Below, one piece after another: positions 12,019-22,861 of a DNA stretch of 64,000 nt. The notes below the pieces were generated by a model. It did not search any database. It saw nothing but the letters and a program-made list of their open reading frames with translations, and was not told where the DNA came from. Position 1 is the stretch's first letter, and every line of letters begins with the position of its first letter. The stretch covers positions 3,319,001 through 3,383,000 of the forward strand of contig NZ_CP034766.1 of the NCBI RefSeq assembly GCF_004006015.1, written 5' to 3'. A program made the translations under genes and the position numbers. Source of the stretch: Rhodococcus sp. X156 (GTDB taxonomy: Bacteria > Actinomycetota > Actinomycetes > Mycobacteriales > Mycobacteriaceae).

Positions 12019-12719
12019 TCATTCTGCTGGTTTGTCCTGGACCGCCGAGGTCGCCGCAGCGTCCTCGGCCGGGGCGGAGCCGGCGTCCGGCACGGGGTCC
12101 TCGGACACCGCCACCATCGCCGGGCGCAGCACCCGGTCGCCGAACCGGTAGCCCTGGCGCATCACGGCGCTGAGCACCGGTTCGCCACCGGAGCCCTCGT
12201 GCGAGACCGCCTCGTGCAGCGCGGGGTCGAACGGGTCGCCCTCCGCGCCGAAGGCCGCCAGGCCCTGGCCGACCAGCGCGTCGGTGAGCTTGTCCGACAC
12301 GGCCTTGAGCGGGCCCTGCAGGTCACCGTGGCTGCGGGCGCGGGCCAGGTCGTCGAGCACGCCGAGCAGCGAGGAGACCACCGACGCCTTGGCGGTGCCG
12401 ATGACCTGCTGCCGGTCGCGCTCCACCCGGCGGCGGTAGTTGGCGTACTCCGCCGAGACGCGCTGCAGGTCGGCCGTGCGCTCGAGCAGCTCGGTCTGGA
12501 GCGGGTCCATGCCCTCGTCGGCAGCCCCCTCCTCGACACCGCTGTCGACCGCGTCCTCGGCCCCGACCGGCTCCGCGTCGTGGTACTCCACGGCCACCTC
12601 GTCGAGGTCGGCCTCGTCCACCGGGCCGCCCGGCGGGCGGACCTGACCCGTCTCCGGGTCGATCCGCCGCCGGTCGGTCACCCGCACGGGCTCCTCGCGG
12701 TGCTCCTCCTCGCGGGGGC

Positions 12720-12723
<4 letters not shown>
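12019..12723 (-). CDS. grpE: Nucleotide exchange factor GrpE
   Basis: 234 aa cofactor that releases ADP from DnaK. An acidic, low-complexity N-terminus (about 1-75) precedes the long coiled coil ([21 protein letters not shown]) and the C-terminal beta domain with [12 protein letters not shown], the GrpE signature region. GTG 12723 overlaps the dnaK stop by 4 bp (GTGA). A Ser/Ala-rich tail of about 25 residues follows the conserved fold. Confidence 0.95.
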
Positions 12724-14573
<1,850 letters not shown>

Positions 14574-14641
14574 GGTGGTTCCTCCTACTAGTTCTGTCCT
14601 GGGTTACCGATTGCGTCCCCGCTCGCGCGGCGAACGGCAAC

Positions 14642-14662
14642 CTTAAGCGTGATCGGCTCAAG
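14642..14662 (-). promoter_or_regulatory. HAIR operator, dnaK-proximal
   Basis: Minus strand reads CTTGAGC-N7-GCTTAAG, close to the HspR consensus CTTGAGT-N7-ACTCAAG. The right arm is followed by GTT, so TTAAGGTT, like the clpB site, could double as a -10. It lies about 70 bp before the dnaK start. Confidence 0.75.
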
Positions 14663-14696
14663 TTTGCCTGAGCACTGACACTTCGGTCAAATCCAA

Positions 14697-14717
14697 CCTG
14701 AGTCGGGTCCGCTCAAG
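14697..14717 (-). promoter_or_regulatory. HAIR operator, dnaK-distal
   Basis: Minus strand reads CTTGAGC-N7-ACTCAGG, the best match in the window to the HspR inverted repeat (6/7 in the left and 5/7 in the right half). Centre-to-centre distance to the proximal site is 55 bp, so paired binding of HspR is plausible. Located about 125-145 bp before dnaK. Confidence 0.82.
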
Positions 14718-14834
14718 GCGCTGCGGATCCTTCAACGCACCACCTGTGACGACTGTTCCCGCTCCGTATGCAAGGAGGCGGCTACCGCAAAGTAGGGTCA
14801 CCCGAGCACTGTCGCGACGGAAGGTTGCAGGTCA

Positions 14835-17318
14835 ATGAACGCGTTGACGATCACCATGGGCACCGTTGGTGTCCTCATCAGCCTTGTGTGCTGGTACATC
14901 TTCATCCAGGGCGTGGTCAAGATGATCAAGATCATCCGACTGGGCCAGCCCGACGCCACCCGCAACGGTCCGCTCGCGGCCCGCCTCACGCAGATGGCGA
15001 AGGAGGTCGTCGCCCACACCAAGATGAACAAGAAGCGCAACGTGGGACCTGCGCACTGGTTCGTCATGTGGGGATTCCTCATCGGCAGCCTCGCGTGGTT
15101 CGAGGCGTACGGCGAGACCTTCGACCCGCACTTCCACTGGCCGCTGATCGGCAACTGGGCCCCGTACCTGCTGCTCACCGAGATCCTCGGTGTGGGCACG
15201 GTGCTGGGTGGCCTGGCGCTGGTGATCATCCGGCAGATCAACCACCCGCGACGCGCTGACCGGCTGTCCCGCTTCGGCGGCTCCAACTTCAAGCAGGCCT
15301 ACTTCGTCGAGGCCGTGGTCATCATCGAGGGCCTGGGGATCCTGGCCGTCAAGGCGTTCAAGGTCGCCAGCGACATCGAGCACGCGCCGAACTGGGCCAA
15401 CTTCCTCACCAACCCGATCGGGCACGCGCTGCCGGACAGCGCCACCGCGGTCTCCGTCGTGGCCCTGGTCAAGCTGCTCTCCGGCATGATCTGGCTGCTC
15501 GTCGTCGGCCGCTCGCTCACCATGGGTGTGGCGTGGCACCGCTTCAGCGCCTTCTTCAACATCTACTTCAAGCGCCAGGACGACGGTGGTCCCGCGCTCG
15601 GCGCGCTGCTGCCGATGATGTCGCAGGGCAAGGCCCTGGACTTCGAGGAGGCCGACCCGGACAAGGACGTCTTCGGTGCCGGCAAGATCGAGGACTTCAA
15701 GTGGAAGGGGTGGCTGGACTTCACCACCTGCACCGAGTGCGGCCGCTGCCAGGAGCAGTGCCCGGCCTGGAACACCGGCAAGCCCCTCTCCCCGAAGCTG
15801 GTCATCACCTCCCTGCGCAACCACGCCTACGCCAAGGCGCCCTACCTGCTGGCCGGTGGCTCCACCGACATGGCCGGCGACGAGGTGGGCCTGGTGGACG
15901 GCGAGGGCAACGTCGACCAGGCGAAGCTCGACGCGGTCCCGCAGGCCGCCCGGGACGAGGCGGCCCGCTCGCTGATCGCCGAGGCGGTCGACGGCGGCGT
16001 CATCGACCCCGAGGTGCTGTGGAGCTGCACCACCTGTGGCGCCTGCGTGGAGCAGTGCCCGGTGGACATCGAGCACGTCGACCACATCGTCGACATGCGT
16101 CGCTACCAGGTGCTGATCGAGTCGGAGTTCCCCACCGAGCTCGGTGGGCTGTTCAAGAACCTGGAGAACAAGGGCAACCCGTGGGGCCAGAACGCCAAGG
16201 ACCGCCTCGCGTGGGCCGAGGGCCTCAGCTTCGACGTGCCCGTCTTCGAGGGTGAGCTCGGCGACGCCGAGTACCTGTTCTGGGTCGGCTGCGCCGGCGC
16301 CTTCGAGGACCGCGCCAAGAAGACCACCCGCGCGGTGGCCGAGCTGCTGCACATCGCCGGCGTGAAGTACACGGTGCTGGGCACGGAGGAGACCTGCAGC
16401 GGCGACCCCGCGCGCCGCTCCGGCAACGAGTTCCTCTTCCAGATGCTCGCCCAGCAGAACGTCGAGGTGCTCAACTCCGTCTTCGAGGGTGTGGAGAAGG
16501 GCAAGCGCAAGATCGTCGTCACCTGTGCGCACTGCTTCAACGCCCTGGGCAACGAGTACCCGCAGGTGGGTGGTGACTACGACGTGGTGCACCACACCCA
16601 GCTGCTGAACCGCCTGGTGCGGGAGAAGAAGCTGGTGCCGGTGGCCAGCGTCGGCGAGGACGTCACCTACCACGACCCGTGCTACCTGGGTCGGCACAAC
16701 AAGGTCTACGACGCTCCCCGCGAGCTGGTCGGGGCCTCCGGTGCCACCCTGCGGGAGATGCCGCGCCACGCCGAGCGCTCGCTCTGCTGTGGTGCCGGTG
16801 GCGCCCGGATGTGGATGGAGGAGCGCATCGGCAAGCGCATCAACCTCGAGCGCGTGGACGAGGCGCTGTCCACCGCTCCGACGAAGATCGCGACCGGCTG
16901 CCCGTTCTGCCGCGTCATGCTGACCGACGGCCTGACCGCGCGCCAGGACACCAAGGTGGCGCCGGAGTCGGTGCAGGTGGTCGACGTGGCCCAGCTGCTG
17001 CTGGAGTCCGTCACCGCCGACCGCAAGCCGGGCGCTGGCGACCTGGCCACCGAGGAGCCTGCTGACGTGCCGACCGACGAGGTGCCCACCGGCACCCCGC
17101 TGCCGGACGAGGACAACGCCCCTGGCGCCGCGCAGTCCGCCACCCAGCCCGCCGACGGCTCGGACGACCCGAGCACCAAGGGCACCGAGGGCACCGAGGC
17201 GTCGCCCAACGGAAGCGGCGCCAGTGCGGAGCAGGAGAGTGGCTCGGCCAACGGGACCGGCACCACGCCGGAGCCCGACGACGCCGCAACCGCCCGCAAG
17301 GACGGCGACGCGAGCTGA
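14835..17318 (+). CDS. Membrane-bound iron-sulfur oxidoreductase (Rv0338c-like, CCG domain)
   Basis: 827 aa. N-terminal membrane helices (about 1-260, DsbD/NarI-like) are followed by two 4Fe-4S motifs, CTECGRCQEQCPAW and CTTCGACVEQCP, and by paired cysteine-rich CCG domains typical of heterodisulfide-reductase-like and glycolate/lactate oxidase subunits (CAHCFNALGNEYP, LCCGAGGARMWMEE, GCPFCRVM). The last 110 residues are Asp/Glu/Ser/Thr-rich and probably disordered. It most resembles the large essential Fe-S reductase Rv0338c of mycobacteria (recollection). Electron donor and acceptor are unknown. A strong hairpin terminator follows (17350-17395). Confidence 0.88.
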   Translation: MNALTITMGTVGVLISLVCWYIFIQGVVKMIKIIRLGQPDATRNGPLAARLTQMAKEVVAHTKMNKKRNVGPAHWFVMWGFLIGSLAWFEAYGETFDPHFHWPLIGNWAPYLLLTEILGVGTVLGGLALVIIRQINHPRRADRLSRFGGSNFKQAYFVEAVVIIEGLGILAVKAFKVASDIEHAPNWANFLTNPIGHALPDSATAVSVVALVKLLSGMIWLLVVGRSLTMGVAWHRFSAFFNIYFKRQDDGGPALGALLPMMSQGKALDFEEADPDKDVFGAGKIEDFKWKGWLDFTTCTECGRCQEQCPAWNTGKPLSPKLVITSLRNHAYAKAPYLLAGGSTDMAGDEVGLVDGEGNVDQAKLDAVPQAARDEAARSLIAEAVDGGVIDPEVLWSCTTCGACVEQCPVDIEHVDHIVDMRRYQVLIESEFPTELGGLFKNLENKGNPWGQNAKDRLAWAEGLSFDVPVFEGELGDAEYLFWVGCAGAFEDRAKKTTRAVAELLHIAGVKYTVLGTEETCSGDPARRSGNEFLFQMLAQQNVEVLNSVFEGVEKGKRKIVVTCAHCFNALGNEYPQVGGDYDVVHHTQLLNRLVREKKLVPVASVGEDVTYHDPCYLGRHNKVYDAPRELVGASGATLREMPRHAERSLCCGAGGARMWMEERIGKRINLERVDEALSTAPTKIATGCPFCRVMLTDGLTARQDTKVAPESVQVVDVAQLLLESVTADRKPGAGDLATEEPADVPTDEVPTGTPLPDEDNAPGAAQSATQPADGSDDPSTKGTEGTEASPNGSGASAEQESGSANGTGTTPEPDDAATARKDGDAS

Positions 17319-17683
17319 GCCGGCGGCGCCGCGAGGCGCCTGACACACGAGTACGGGTGTGGCTACGACCTGACGGTCGAAGCCACACCCGTACTGCTTC
17401 CGGCCACGCTGCTGGACCGGTGGCTCTGTCCTGCTCTCGTGGAGATGCTCGCGCCCCAGTGTGCGACGACGGCGAGCGGTTCGCATCCCGAAAATCACGT
17501 GCACACAAGCAATTTCGATCTGAGACGCCGATCACTTCGGCGTGCCGCACCGGGGGGCAGCAGCCGCTTGACCTGCAGTGTCGACACGGGCACGGTCAGT
17601 GGCCGGCACCCCGGAGAGGGTCGGGAGCGGCCCCAGGAAATGTCCGAAAAATATTGCCTGGACCCGAGTGCAACTATGTAGGG
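17319..17683. other. Intergenic region between Fe-S reductase and aminotransferase genes
   Basis: 365 bp with no convincing gene. It holds a long near-perfect hairpin (17350-17395) that ends the upstream gene, then AT-richer sequence than the surroundings, and before the aminotransferase gene a TATGTA element (17675-17680) that may be its -10 box. Confidence 0.6.
17350..17395 (+). terminator. Long stem-loop terminator after the Fe-S reductase gene
   Basis: Two 21-bp arms with one mismatch around a TGAC loop (left arm begins AGTACGGGTGTGG, right arm ends CCACACCCGTACT). No T-tract follows, as is usual for actinobacterial stem-loop terminators. It lies 32 bp after the stop codon. Confidence 0.85.
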
Positions 17684-18949
17684 GTGAGCAACCACGTGGA
17701 CCAGTCCCCCAGCACTCTGCTGACGCACAGCCACCGCGCGCTGAACCAGTCCCGCAAGCTGGGGAACGTGCTGTACGACATCCGGGGACCGGTTCAGGCG
17801 CACGCGGCGCGGCTGGAGTCCGAGGGACACCGGATCCTCAAGCTCAACATCGGCAACCCGGCGCCGTTCGGCTTCGACGCGCCGGACGAGATCCTGCAGG
17901 ACGTCATCGCCGGCCTGCCCACCGCGCAGGGCTACTCCGACTCCAAGGGTGTGCTCTCCGCCCGCCGCGCGGTGGTGCAGCACTACCAGCAGCAGGCGGG
18001 CTTCCCCGAGCTCGACGTGGACAACGTCTACCTGGGCAACGGCGTGTCCGAGCTGATCACCATGTCGCTGATGGCCATGCTCGACGACGGCGACGAGGTG
18101 CTGGTGCCCGCGCCGGACTACCCGCTGTGGACGGCCTCGGTGAACCTCGCCGGCGGCACCCCGGTGCACTACCTCTGCGACGAGGCCGACGGCTGGAACC
18201 CCAACCTCGCCGACCTCGAGGCGAAGATCACCCCGCAGACCAAGGCGTTGGTGGTGATCAACCCGAACAACCCGACCGGGGCGGTCTACACCCGGCAGGT
18301 GCTGACCGGCCTGGTGGAGCTGGCCCGCAAGCACCGGCTGGTGCTGATGGCCGACGAGATCTACGACAAGATCCTCTACGACGACGCCGTGCACGTCCCG
18401 CTGGCCTCGCTGGCGCCGGACGTGTTCTGCCTGACCTTCAACGGCCTGTCCAAGGCCTACCGGGTGGCCGGCTACCGCGCCGGCTGGATGGCGGTGACCG
18501 GGCCCAAGGCGCACGCGGCCAGCTACCTCGAGGGCCTCACGCTGATGGCCTCGATGCGGCTGTGCCCCAACGTGCCGTCGCAGAACGCCATCCAGGCCGC
18601 GCTCGGCGGGTACCAGAGCATCAACGACCTGATCCTGCCCGGCGGCCGGCTGCTGGAGCAGCGGGACACCGCGTGGGAGGAGCTCAACAAGATCCCCGGC
18701 GTCTCCTGCGTCAAGCCGCGCGGTGCGCTGTACGCCTTCCCCCGGCTGGACCCGCAGGTGCACGAGATCTACGACGACCAGAAGCTGGTGCTCGACCTGC
18801 TGCTGGCCGAGAAGATCCTGGTGGTGCAGGGCACCGGCTTCAACTGGCCGGCGCCGGACCACCTGCGCGTGGTCACCCTGCCGTGGGCCCGAGACCTGTC
18901 CAAGGCGATCCAGCGGCTGGGCAACTTCCTGGCGTCGTACACGCAGTAG
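17684..18949 (+). CDS. Alanine/aspartate-type aminotransferase (Rv0337c-like)
   Basis: 421 aa PLP-dependent class I/II aminotransferase, strongly like mycobacterial AspC/Rv0337c. Signature segments: ILKLNIGNPAPFGF, VVINPNNPTGAVY, MADEIYDKILYDD and the PLP-lysine loop FNGLSKAYRVAGYRAGW. It would move amino groups between alanine or aspartate and 2-oxoacids. Two GTG starts are possible: 17684 (close behind TATGTA) and 17696, which has GGGGTGA about 9 bp upstream. I list the longer. The same neighbour pair (Fe-S reductase plus aminotransferase) occurs in mycobacteria, so coupling to redox metabolism is possible. Confidence 0.92.
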   Translation: MSNHVDQSPSTLLTHSHRALNQSRKLGNVLYDIRGPVQAHAARLESEGHRILKLNIGNPAPFGFDAPDEILQDVIAGLPTAQGYSDSKGVLSARRAVVQHYQQQAGFPELDVDNVYLGNGVSELITMSLMAMLDDGDEVLVPAPDYPLWTASVNLAGGTPVHYLCDEADGWNPNLADLEAKITPQTKALVVINPNNPTGAVYTRQVLTGLVELARKHRLVLMADEIYDKILYDDAVHVPLASLAPDVFCLTFNGLSKAYRVAGYRAGWMAVTGPKAHAASYLEGLTLMASMRLCPNVPSQNAIQAALGGYQSINDLILPGGRLLEQRDTAWEELNKIPGVSCVKPRGALYAFPRLDPQVHEIYDDQKLVLDLLLAEKILVVQGTGFNWPAPDHLRVVTLPWARDLSKAIQRLGNFLASYTQ

Positions 18950-19011
18950 GTCCGGGTGGCGTCTCCCGGCAGCAGGCCCGCGCTGCCGTCGGTGTGTGCC
19001 AACATGCCCGG

Positions 19012-19398
19012 ATGAGATTCCTGGTTCGTCTCGTCATCAACGCCGTCGCCATCTGGCTGGCCGCCGAGTGGGTGTCCGGCATCGAGATCGCCTCCTCCGG
19101 CCGCGGCCAGGGCTGGGACGTCGTGGTGGTGCTGTTCATCGCGCTGGTCTTCACCGTGGTCAACGCGGCGATCCGCCCGGTGGTCAAGCTGCTGTCGCTG
19201 CCGCTGCTGATCGTCACCCTGGGCCTGTTCACCCTGGTGATCAACGCCCTGATGCTGTGGCTGACGGCGTGGATCTCCCAGGCCACCGACTACGGCCTGA
19301 CCATCTCCGGCTTCGGTGCCGCGTTCTGGGGCGCCCTCATCGTCTCGCTGGTCAACTGGCTGCTGGGCGCGCTGGTGCCCGAGCACTCCCGCCGCTAG
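19012..19398 (+). CDS. Small four-helix membrane protein (phage holin family IV-like)
   Basis: 128 aa with four hydrophobic helices and very short loops (INAVAIWLAAEWVSGI, VVVVLFIALVFTVVNAAI, PLLIVTLGLFTLVINALML, GALIVSLVNWLLGALV). The motif VNAAIRPVVKLLSLPL is the hallmark of the bacterial holin-like/YvlD family, which is chromosomal rather than phage-borne in most genomes. No phage genes adjoin. ATG 19012 is the first in frame beginning at a membrane helix. Function unknown. Confidence 0.82.
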   Translation: MRFLVRLVINAVAIWLAAEWVSGIEIASSGRGQGWDVVVVLFIALVFTVVNAAIRPVVKLLSLPLLIVTLGLFTLVINALMLWLTAWISQATDYGLTISGFGAAFWGALIVSLVNWLLGALVPEHSRR

Positions 19399-19416
19399 CG
19401 CTCCCACCCGAGGCCC

Positions 19417-19483
19417 CGCCACACGACGACGGCGCCGCGGCCGGCACGGAGATCCGTGCGGCTGCGGCGCCGTCGTGGTGCGG
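19417..19483. terminator. Bidirectional stem-loop between converging genes
   Basis: Imperfect inverted repeat (core ACGACGGCGCCGC at 19426 pairing with GCGGCGCCGTCGT ending at 19476, inner CACGGA/TCCGTG) located between the holin-like gene and the acyl-CoA dehydrogenase gene, which converge. Suits termination from both sides. Confidence 0.75.
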
Positions 19484-19488
19484 GAGGG

Positions 19489-20631
19489 TCAGACGCCCAT
19501 GCTGCGCCCGATGATCTCCTTCATGATCTCCGTGGTGCCGCCGTAGATCGTCTGCACGCGGGAGTCCATGTACGCCTTGGCCACCGGGTACTCCCGCATG
19601 TAGCCGTAGCCGCCGTGCAGCTGCAGGCAGCGGTCGATCAGGCCGACCTGCTTCTCGGTGCTCCACCACTTGGCCATCGCGGCGTCGGCCACGGTCAGCT
19701 TGCCCGCGTTGAGCTCCATGATGCAGCGGTCCACGAAGTTGCGGGTGACCGCGGTCTCGGTGGCCAGCTCCGCCAGGGTGAAGCGGCTGTTCTGGAACGA
19801 GCCGATCGGCTTGCCGAACGCCTTGCGGTCCTTGCAGTACTGCAGCGTCGTCTCCAGCACGCCCTCCATGGCCGCCGCCGCCACCACGGCGATGGACAGC
19901 CGCTCCTGGGGCAGGTTGGTCATCAGGTGGACGAAGCCCAGGCCCTCGGTGCCCAGCAGGTTCTCCGCCGGCACCCGCACGTTGTCGAAGTGCAGCTCGG
20001 CGGTGTCCTGCGCCTTCATGCCGATCTTGTCGAGGTTGCGGCCGCGGCTGAACCCGGGCATGTCCCGCTCCACCACCAGCAGGCTGAAGCCCTGGGCGCC
20101 GGCCTCGGGGTTGGTGCGCGCCACCACGATCACCAGGTCGGCGTTGATGCCGTTGGTGATGAACGTCTTGGACCCGTTCAGGATCCAGTCGGTGCCCTCG
20201 CGCTTGGCGCTGGTGCGGATGCCCTGCAGGTCGCTGCCGGTGCCCGGCTCGGTCATCGCGATGGCGGTGATCAGCTCGCCGCTGCAGAACCCGGGCAGCC
20301 AGCGCTGCTTCTGCTCCTCGGTGGCCAGCTCGGTGAGGTAGGGCTGCACCACGTCGTTGTGCAGCGGAAAGCCCAGGCCGCTGAACCCGCTGCGGGCCTG
20401 CTCCTCGGCCACCACCGCGTTGTAGCGGAAGTCCTTGACGCCGCCACCGCCGAAGGACTCCTCCACCGCCATGCCGAGGAAGCCCTGCTTGCCGGCCTCC
20501 TTCCACAGCTCGCGGTCGACGATCGCGTCGTCCTCCCACTGGTCGTGGAACGGCGCGACGTGCTGGGCGAGGAAGGACTGGTACGACTCGCGGAAGAGGT
20601 CGTGCTCCGGCTCGAAGATGGTGCGATCCAC
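19489..20631 (-). CDS. Acyl-CoA dehydrogenase
   Basis: 380 aa FAD flavoprotein for alpha,beta-dehydrogenation of acyl-CoA in fatty-acid oxidation. Signatures: AIAMTEPGTGSDLQGI (FAD/substrate), LHGGYGYMREYPVAKAYMDSR and the catalytic-base region QTIYGGTTEIMKEIIG. In the latter, the Glu of the usual IYEGT is Gly, as in long-chain/isovaleryl-type enzymes that keep the base elsewhere. GTG 20631 gives MDRTIFEPEHDLF, typical for actinobacterial FadE proteins. Divergent from the tetR gene, 77 bp between, so the TetR protein may control both. Confidence 0.9.
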   Translation of the reverse strand: MDRTIFEPEHDLFRESYQSFLAQHVAPFHDQWEDDAIVDRELWKEAGKQGFLGMAVEESFGGGGVKDFRYNAVVAEEQARSGFSGLGFPLHNDVVQPYLTELATEEQKQRWLPGFCSGELITAIAMTEPGTGSDLQGIRTSAKREGTDWILNGSKTFITNGINADLVIVVARTNPEAGAQGFSLLVVERDMPGFSRGRNLDKIGMKAQDTAELHFDNVRVPAENLLGTEGLGFVHLMTNLPQERLSIAVVAAAAMEGVLETTLQYCKDRKAFGKPIGSFQNSRFTLAELATETAVTRNFVDRCIMELNAGKLTVADAAMAKWWSTEKQVGLIDRCLQLHGGYGYMREYPVAKAYMDSRVQTIYGGTTEIMKEIIGRSMGV

Positions 20632-20672
20632 AGGATGCCTCCAGGGGCGGGGTGCTCAGACTTAAATGCAGG

Positions 20673-20702
20673 TTGGACTGTTTGTTGAGTTCACCTTAGG
20701 GT
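20673..20702 (+). promoter_or_regulatory. Candidate promoter of a leaderless tetR transcript
   Basis: TTGGAC (20673-20678), 18-bp spacer and TAGGGT (20697-20702) end 6 bp before the GTG at 20709, so transcription would start at or near the start codon. The surrounding divergent spacer also holds a weak inverted repeat (AGGT..ACT / AGT..ACCT) that could bind the TetR protein. Confidence 0.5.
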
Positions 20703-20708
20703 AGAGAC

Positions 20709-21299
20709 GTGCCTGTTGAACAGCAACCGAAGTCGTCGCGCACGCAGAGCGAGCGCACGGCGACCACCCGCGCCAAGCTCCTCGACGCCACCCTGGAGTC
20801 GCTGGTGGAGCTGGGCTACGCCCGCACCACCACCCCGGGCATCGCCGCGCGCGCCGGGCTGTCCCGGGGCGCGCAGCTGCACCACTTCCCCACCAAGGAG
20901 TCCCTGGTGGTCGCCGCGGTCGAGCACCTCGCCCGCAAGCGGGAGGCCGAGATCCGCGCGGAGCTGGGCGGGCACCACGACCGCGGCCGGGCGCTGGAGC
21001 TGCTGGCCGACGCCTTCGACGGCCCGTTGTTCCTCGCCGCGCTCGAGCTCTGGGTTGCCGCGCGCACCGACCCGGCGCTGCGCGCGGCGCTGCTGCCCCT
21101 GGAGCGGGAGGTGGCCGAGGCGCTGACCGCCCTGGGCGCCGAGCTGCTCGAGGTCCCCGCCGACGCCGCCACGATCGAGCTCACCATCGAGCTGGTCCGC
21201 GGCCTGGGCATGTCCGTCCTGTTCAACTCCCCCGCCACCGCGCAACGACGTCGCCAGCGGCTGCTCGCCGCCTGGCGAGAGATGCTGGAGCAGCAGTGA
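20709..21299 (+). CDS. TetR-family transcriptional regulator
   Basis: 196 aa. The N-terminal helix-turn-helix is clear (TRAKLLDATLESLVELGYARTTTPGIAARAGLSRGAQLHHF, residues about 18-58), with a variable helical ligand domain after it. The GTG start seems leaderless. Its stop overlaps the flavin monooxygenase start by 4 bp (GTGA), so it is co-translated with that gene and the lysoplasmalogenase-like gene, and lies divergent from an acyl-CoA dehydrogenase. Likely local repressor responding to a lipid or ketone; inference. Confidence 0.88.
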   Translation: MPVEQQPKSSRTQSERTATTRAKLLDATLESLVELGYARTTTPGIAARAGLSRGAQLHHFPTKESLVVAAVEHLARKREAEIRAELGGHHDRGRALELLADAFDGPLFLAALELWVAARTDPALRAALLPLEREVAEALTALGAELLEVPADAATIELTIELVRGLGMSVLFNSPATAQRRRQRLLAAWREMLEQQ

Positions 21300-22861
21300 C
21301 CACCACCGAGAACGCCCCCACCCGCCCGCGCACGCTGCCCGGCCACGTCCACACCCTCGTGGTGGGTGCGGGCTTCGCCGGCATCGGCATGGCCGCCAAG
21401 CTGCTGCGTGCCGACCGCAACGCCGACGTGCTGGTGATCGAGCGCGCCGACGAGGTAGGTGGCACCTGGCGGGACAACACCTACCCCGGCGCGGCCTGCG
21501 ACGTGCCCAGCGTCCTGTACTCCTTCTCCTTCGCGCCCAACCCGGACTGGAAGCACTCGTACTCGCGCCAGCCGGAGATCTTCGACTACCTGCGCAACGT
21601 CGCCACCAGTGCCGGCGTGCGCCGCAACCTGGTCACCGGCTGCGAGCTGCTGGGCGCCACCTGGGACGACGACGCCCAGCTGTGGCGAGTCCGCACCAGT
21701 TTGGGCGAGCTGACGGCGACGGTGCTGATCGCCGCCACCGGCACGCTCTCCCAGCCCAAGCTGCCCGCGCTGCCCGGCCTGGCCGACTTCACCGGCACCA
21801 CCTTCCACTCCGCCACCTGGAACCACGACCACGACCTGCGCGGCGAGCGAGTCGCCGTGGTGGGCACCGGTGCCTCCGCGGTGCAGTTCGTGCCGGAGAT
21901 CATCGACGACACCGAGCACCTCACCGTCTTCCAGCGCACCGCCGCCTGGGCCTGCCCACGGCCCGACGGGTCGCCATCGGCCCGTACCCGCGCGCTCTAC
22001 CGTCGCGTCCCGCTGGTGCAGAAGCTGGTGCGCGGCGGGGTGTACGCCATCCTGGAATTGCTGGTGCTGGTGCTGGCCCACCTGACCCGGCTGCTGCCGA
22101 TCATCAGCGTGTGGCCGCGGCGCTACCTGCGCAAGCACGTCACCGACGAGGGCAAGCGCAAGGCCCTGACTCCGAGCTTCACCCTGGGCTGCAAGCGGGT
22201 GCTGCTCACCAACACCTGGGTCCCCACCCTGGCCCGACCAGACCTCACCCTGGTGGCCAGCGGCATCCACCACGTCACCGAGCGTGGCGTGGTGGACAAC
22301 GACGGCGTGGAGCACGCCGTCGACACCATCATCTTCGGCACCGGGTTCACCCCCACCGAGCCGCCGGTGGCGCACCTGCTGCGCGGGGCCGACGGCCAGA
22401 CGCTGGCCGAGCACTGGGCCGGCAGCCCGCACGCCTACCTGGGCACCACGGTGGCGGGCTTTCCCAACCTGTTCCTGATGTACGGGCCCAACACCAACCT
22501 GGGCCACAGCTCCATCGTCTACATGCTGGAGAGCCAGGCGGCATACATCAGCGACGCCCTGGCCCTGATGCGCCGCCGCGAGCTGTCCTCCCTGCAGGTG
22601 CTGCCCACCGAGCAGCAGGCCTACAACGCCCGGATCGACGACCAGCTGCAGGGCACGGTGTGGAACGCCGGCGGCTGCTCCAGCTGGTACCTCGACGCCA
22701 GCGGGCGCAACTCCGCCATGTGGCCGACGTTCACCTGGCGCTACCGGCAGCTGACCAAGCGGTTCGACCCCAGCCGCTACCAGCTGGTCGCCGCGAACAC
22801 CCAGCAAGCCACCAACCAGCGAGCCACCACCCGCCCCGCCGACGTCACCCCCGCCTCGTGA
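21296..22861 (+). CDS. Flavin-containing monooxygenase, Baeyer-Villiger type
   Basis: 521 aa class B flavoprotein monooxygenase. FAD motif GAGFAG (24-29), NADPH-binding GTGASA (189-194) and the fingerprint FTGTTFHSATW (164-174), which matches FxGxxxHxxxW; the residue after Trp is Asn instead of the usual Pro/Asp. The second half is typical of EthA-like enzymes (GRNSAMWPTFTWRY at the end). It would insert oxygen into ketones or oxidise heteroatoms. Coupled by overlap to tetR upstream and to the next gene downstream. Confidence 0.86.
   Translation: MTTTENAPTRPRTLPGHVHTLVVGAGFAGIGMAAKLLRADRNADVLVIERADEVGGTWRDNTYPGAACDVPSVLYSFSFAPNPDWKHSYSRQPEIFDYLRNVATSAGVRRNLVTGCELLGATWDDDAQLWRVRTSLGELTATVLIAATGTLSQPKLPALPGLADFTGTTFHSATWNHDHDLRGERVAVVGTGASAVQFVPEIIDDTEHLTVFQRTAAWACPRPDGSPSARTRALYRRVPLVQKLVRGGVYAILELLVLVLAHLTRLLPIISVWPRRYLRKHVTDEGKRKALTPSFTLGCKRVLLTNTWVPTLARPDLTLVASGIHHVTERGVVDNDGVEHAVDTIIFGTGFTPTEPPVAHLLRGADGQTLAEHWAGSPHAYLGTTVAGFPNLFLMYGPNTNLGHSSIVYMLESQAAYISDALALMRRRELSSLQVLPTEQQAYNARIDDQLQGTVWNAGGCSSWYLDASGRNSAMWPTFTWRYRQLTKRFDPSRYQLVAANTQQATNQRATTRPADVTPAS

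Noticed and set aside
14832-17504. 890-codon open frame antisense to the Fe-S reductase gene
   Set aside because: Composition is typical of antisense shadow; the plus-strand product has clear cluster motifs and a terminator.
19012-19398. Prophage remnant based on the holin-like protein
   Set aside because: No other phage genes, attachment sites or composition change; this family is usually chromosomal.
20670-20696. TetR operator in the acyl-CoA dehydrogenase/tetR spacer
   Set aside because: The AGGT/ACCT arms are uneven and imperfect; retained only as a remark in the promoter entry.
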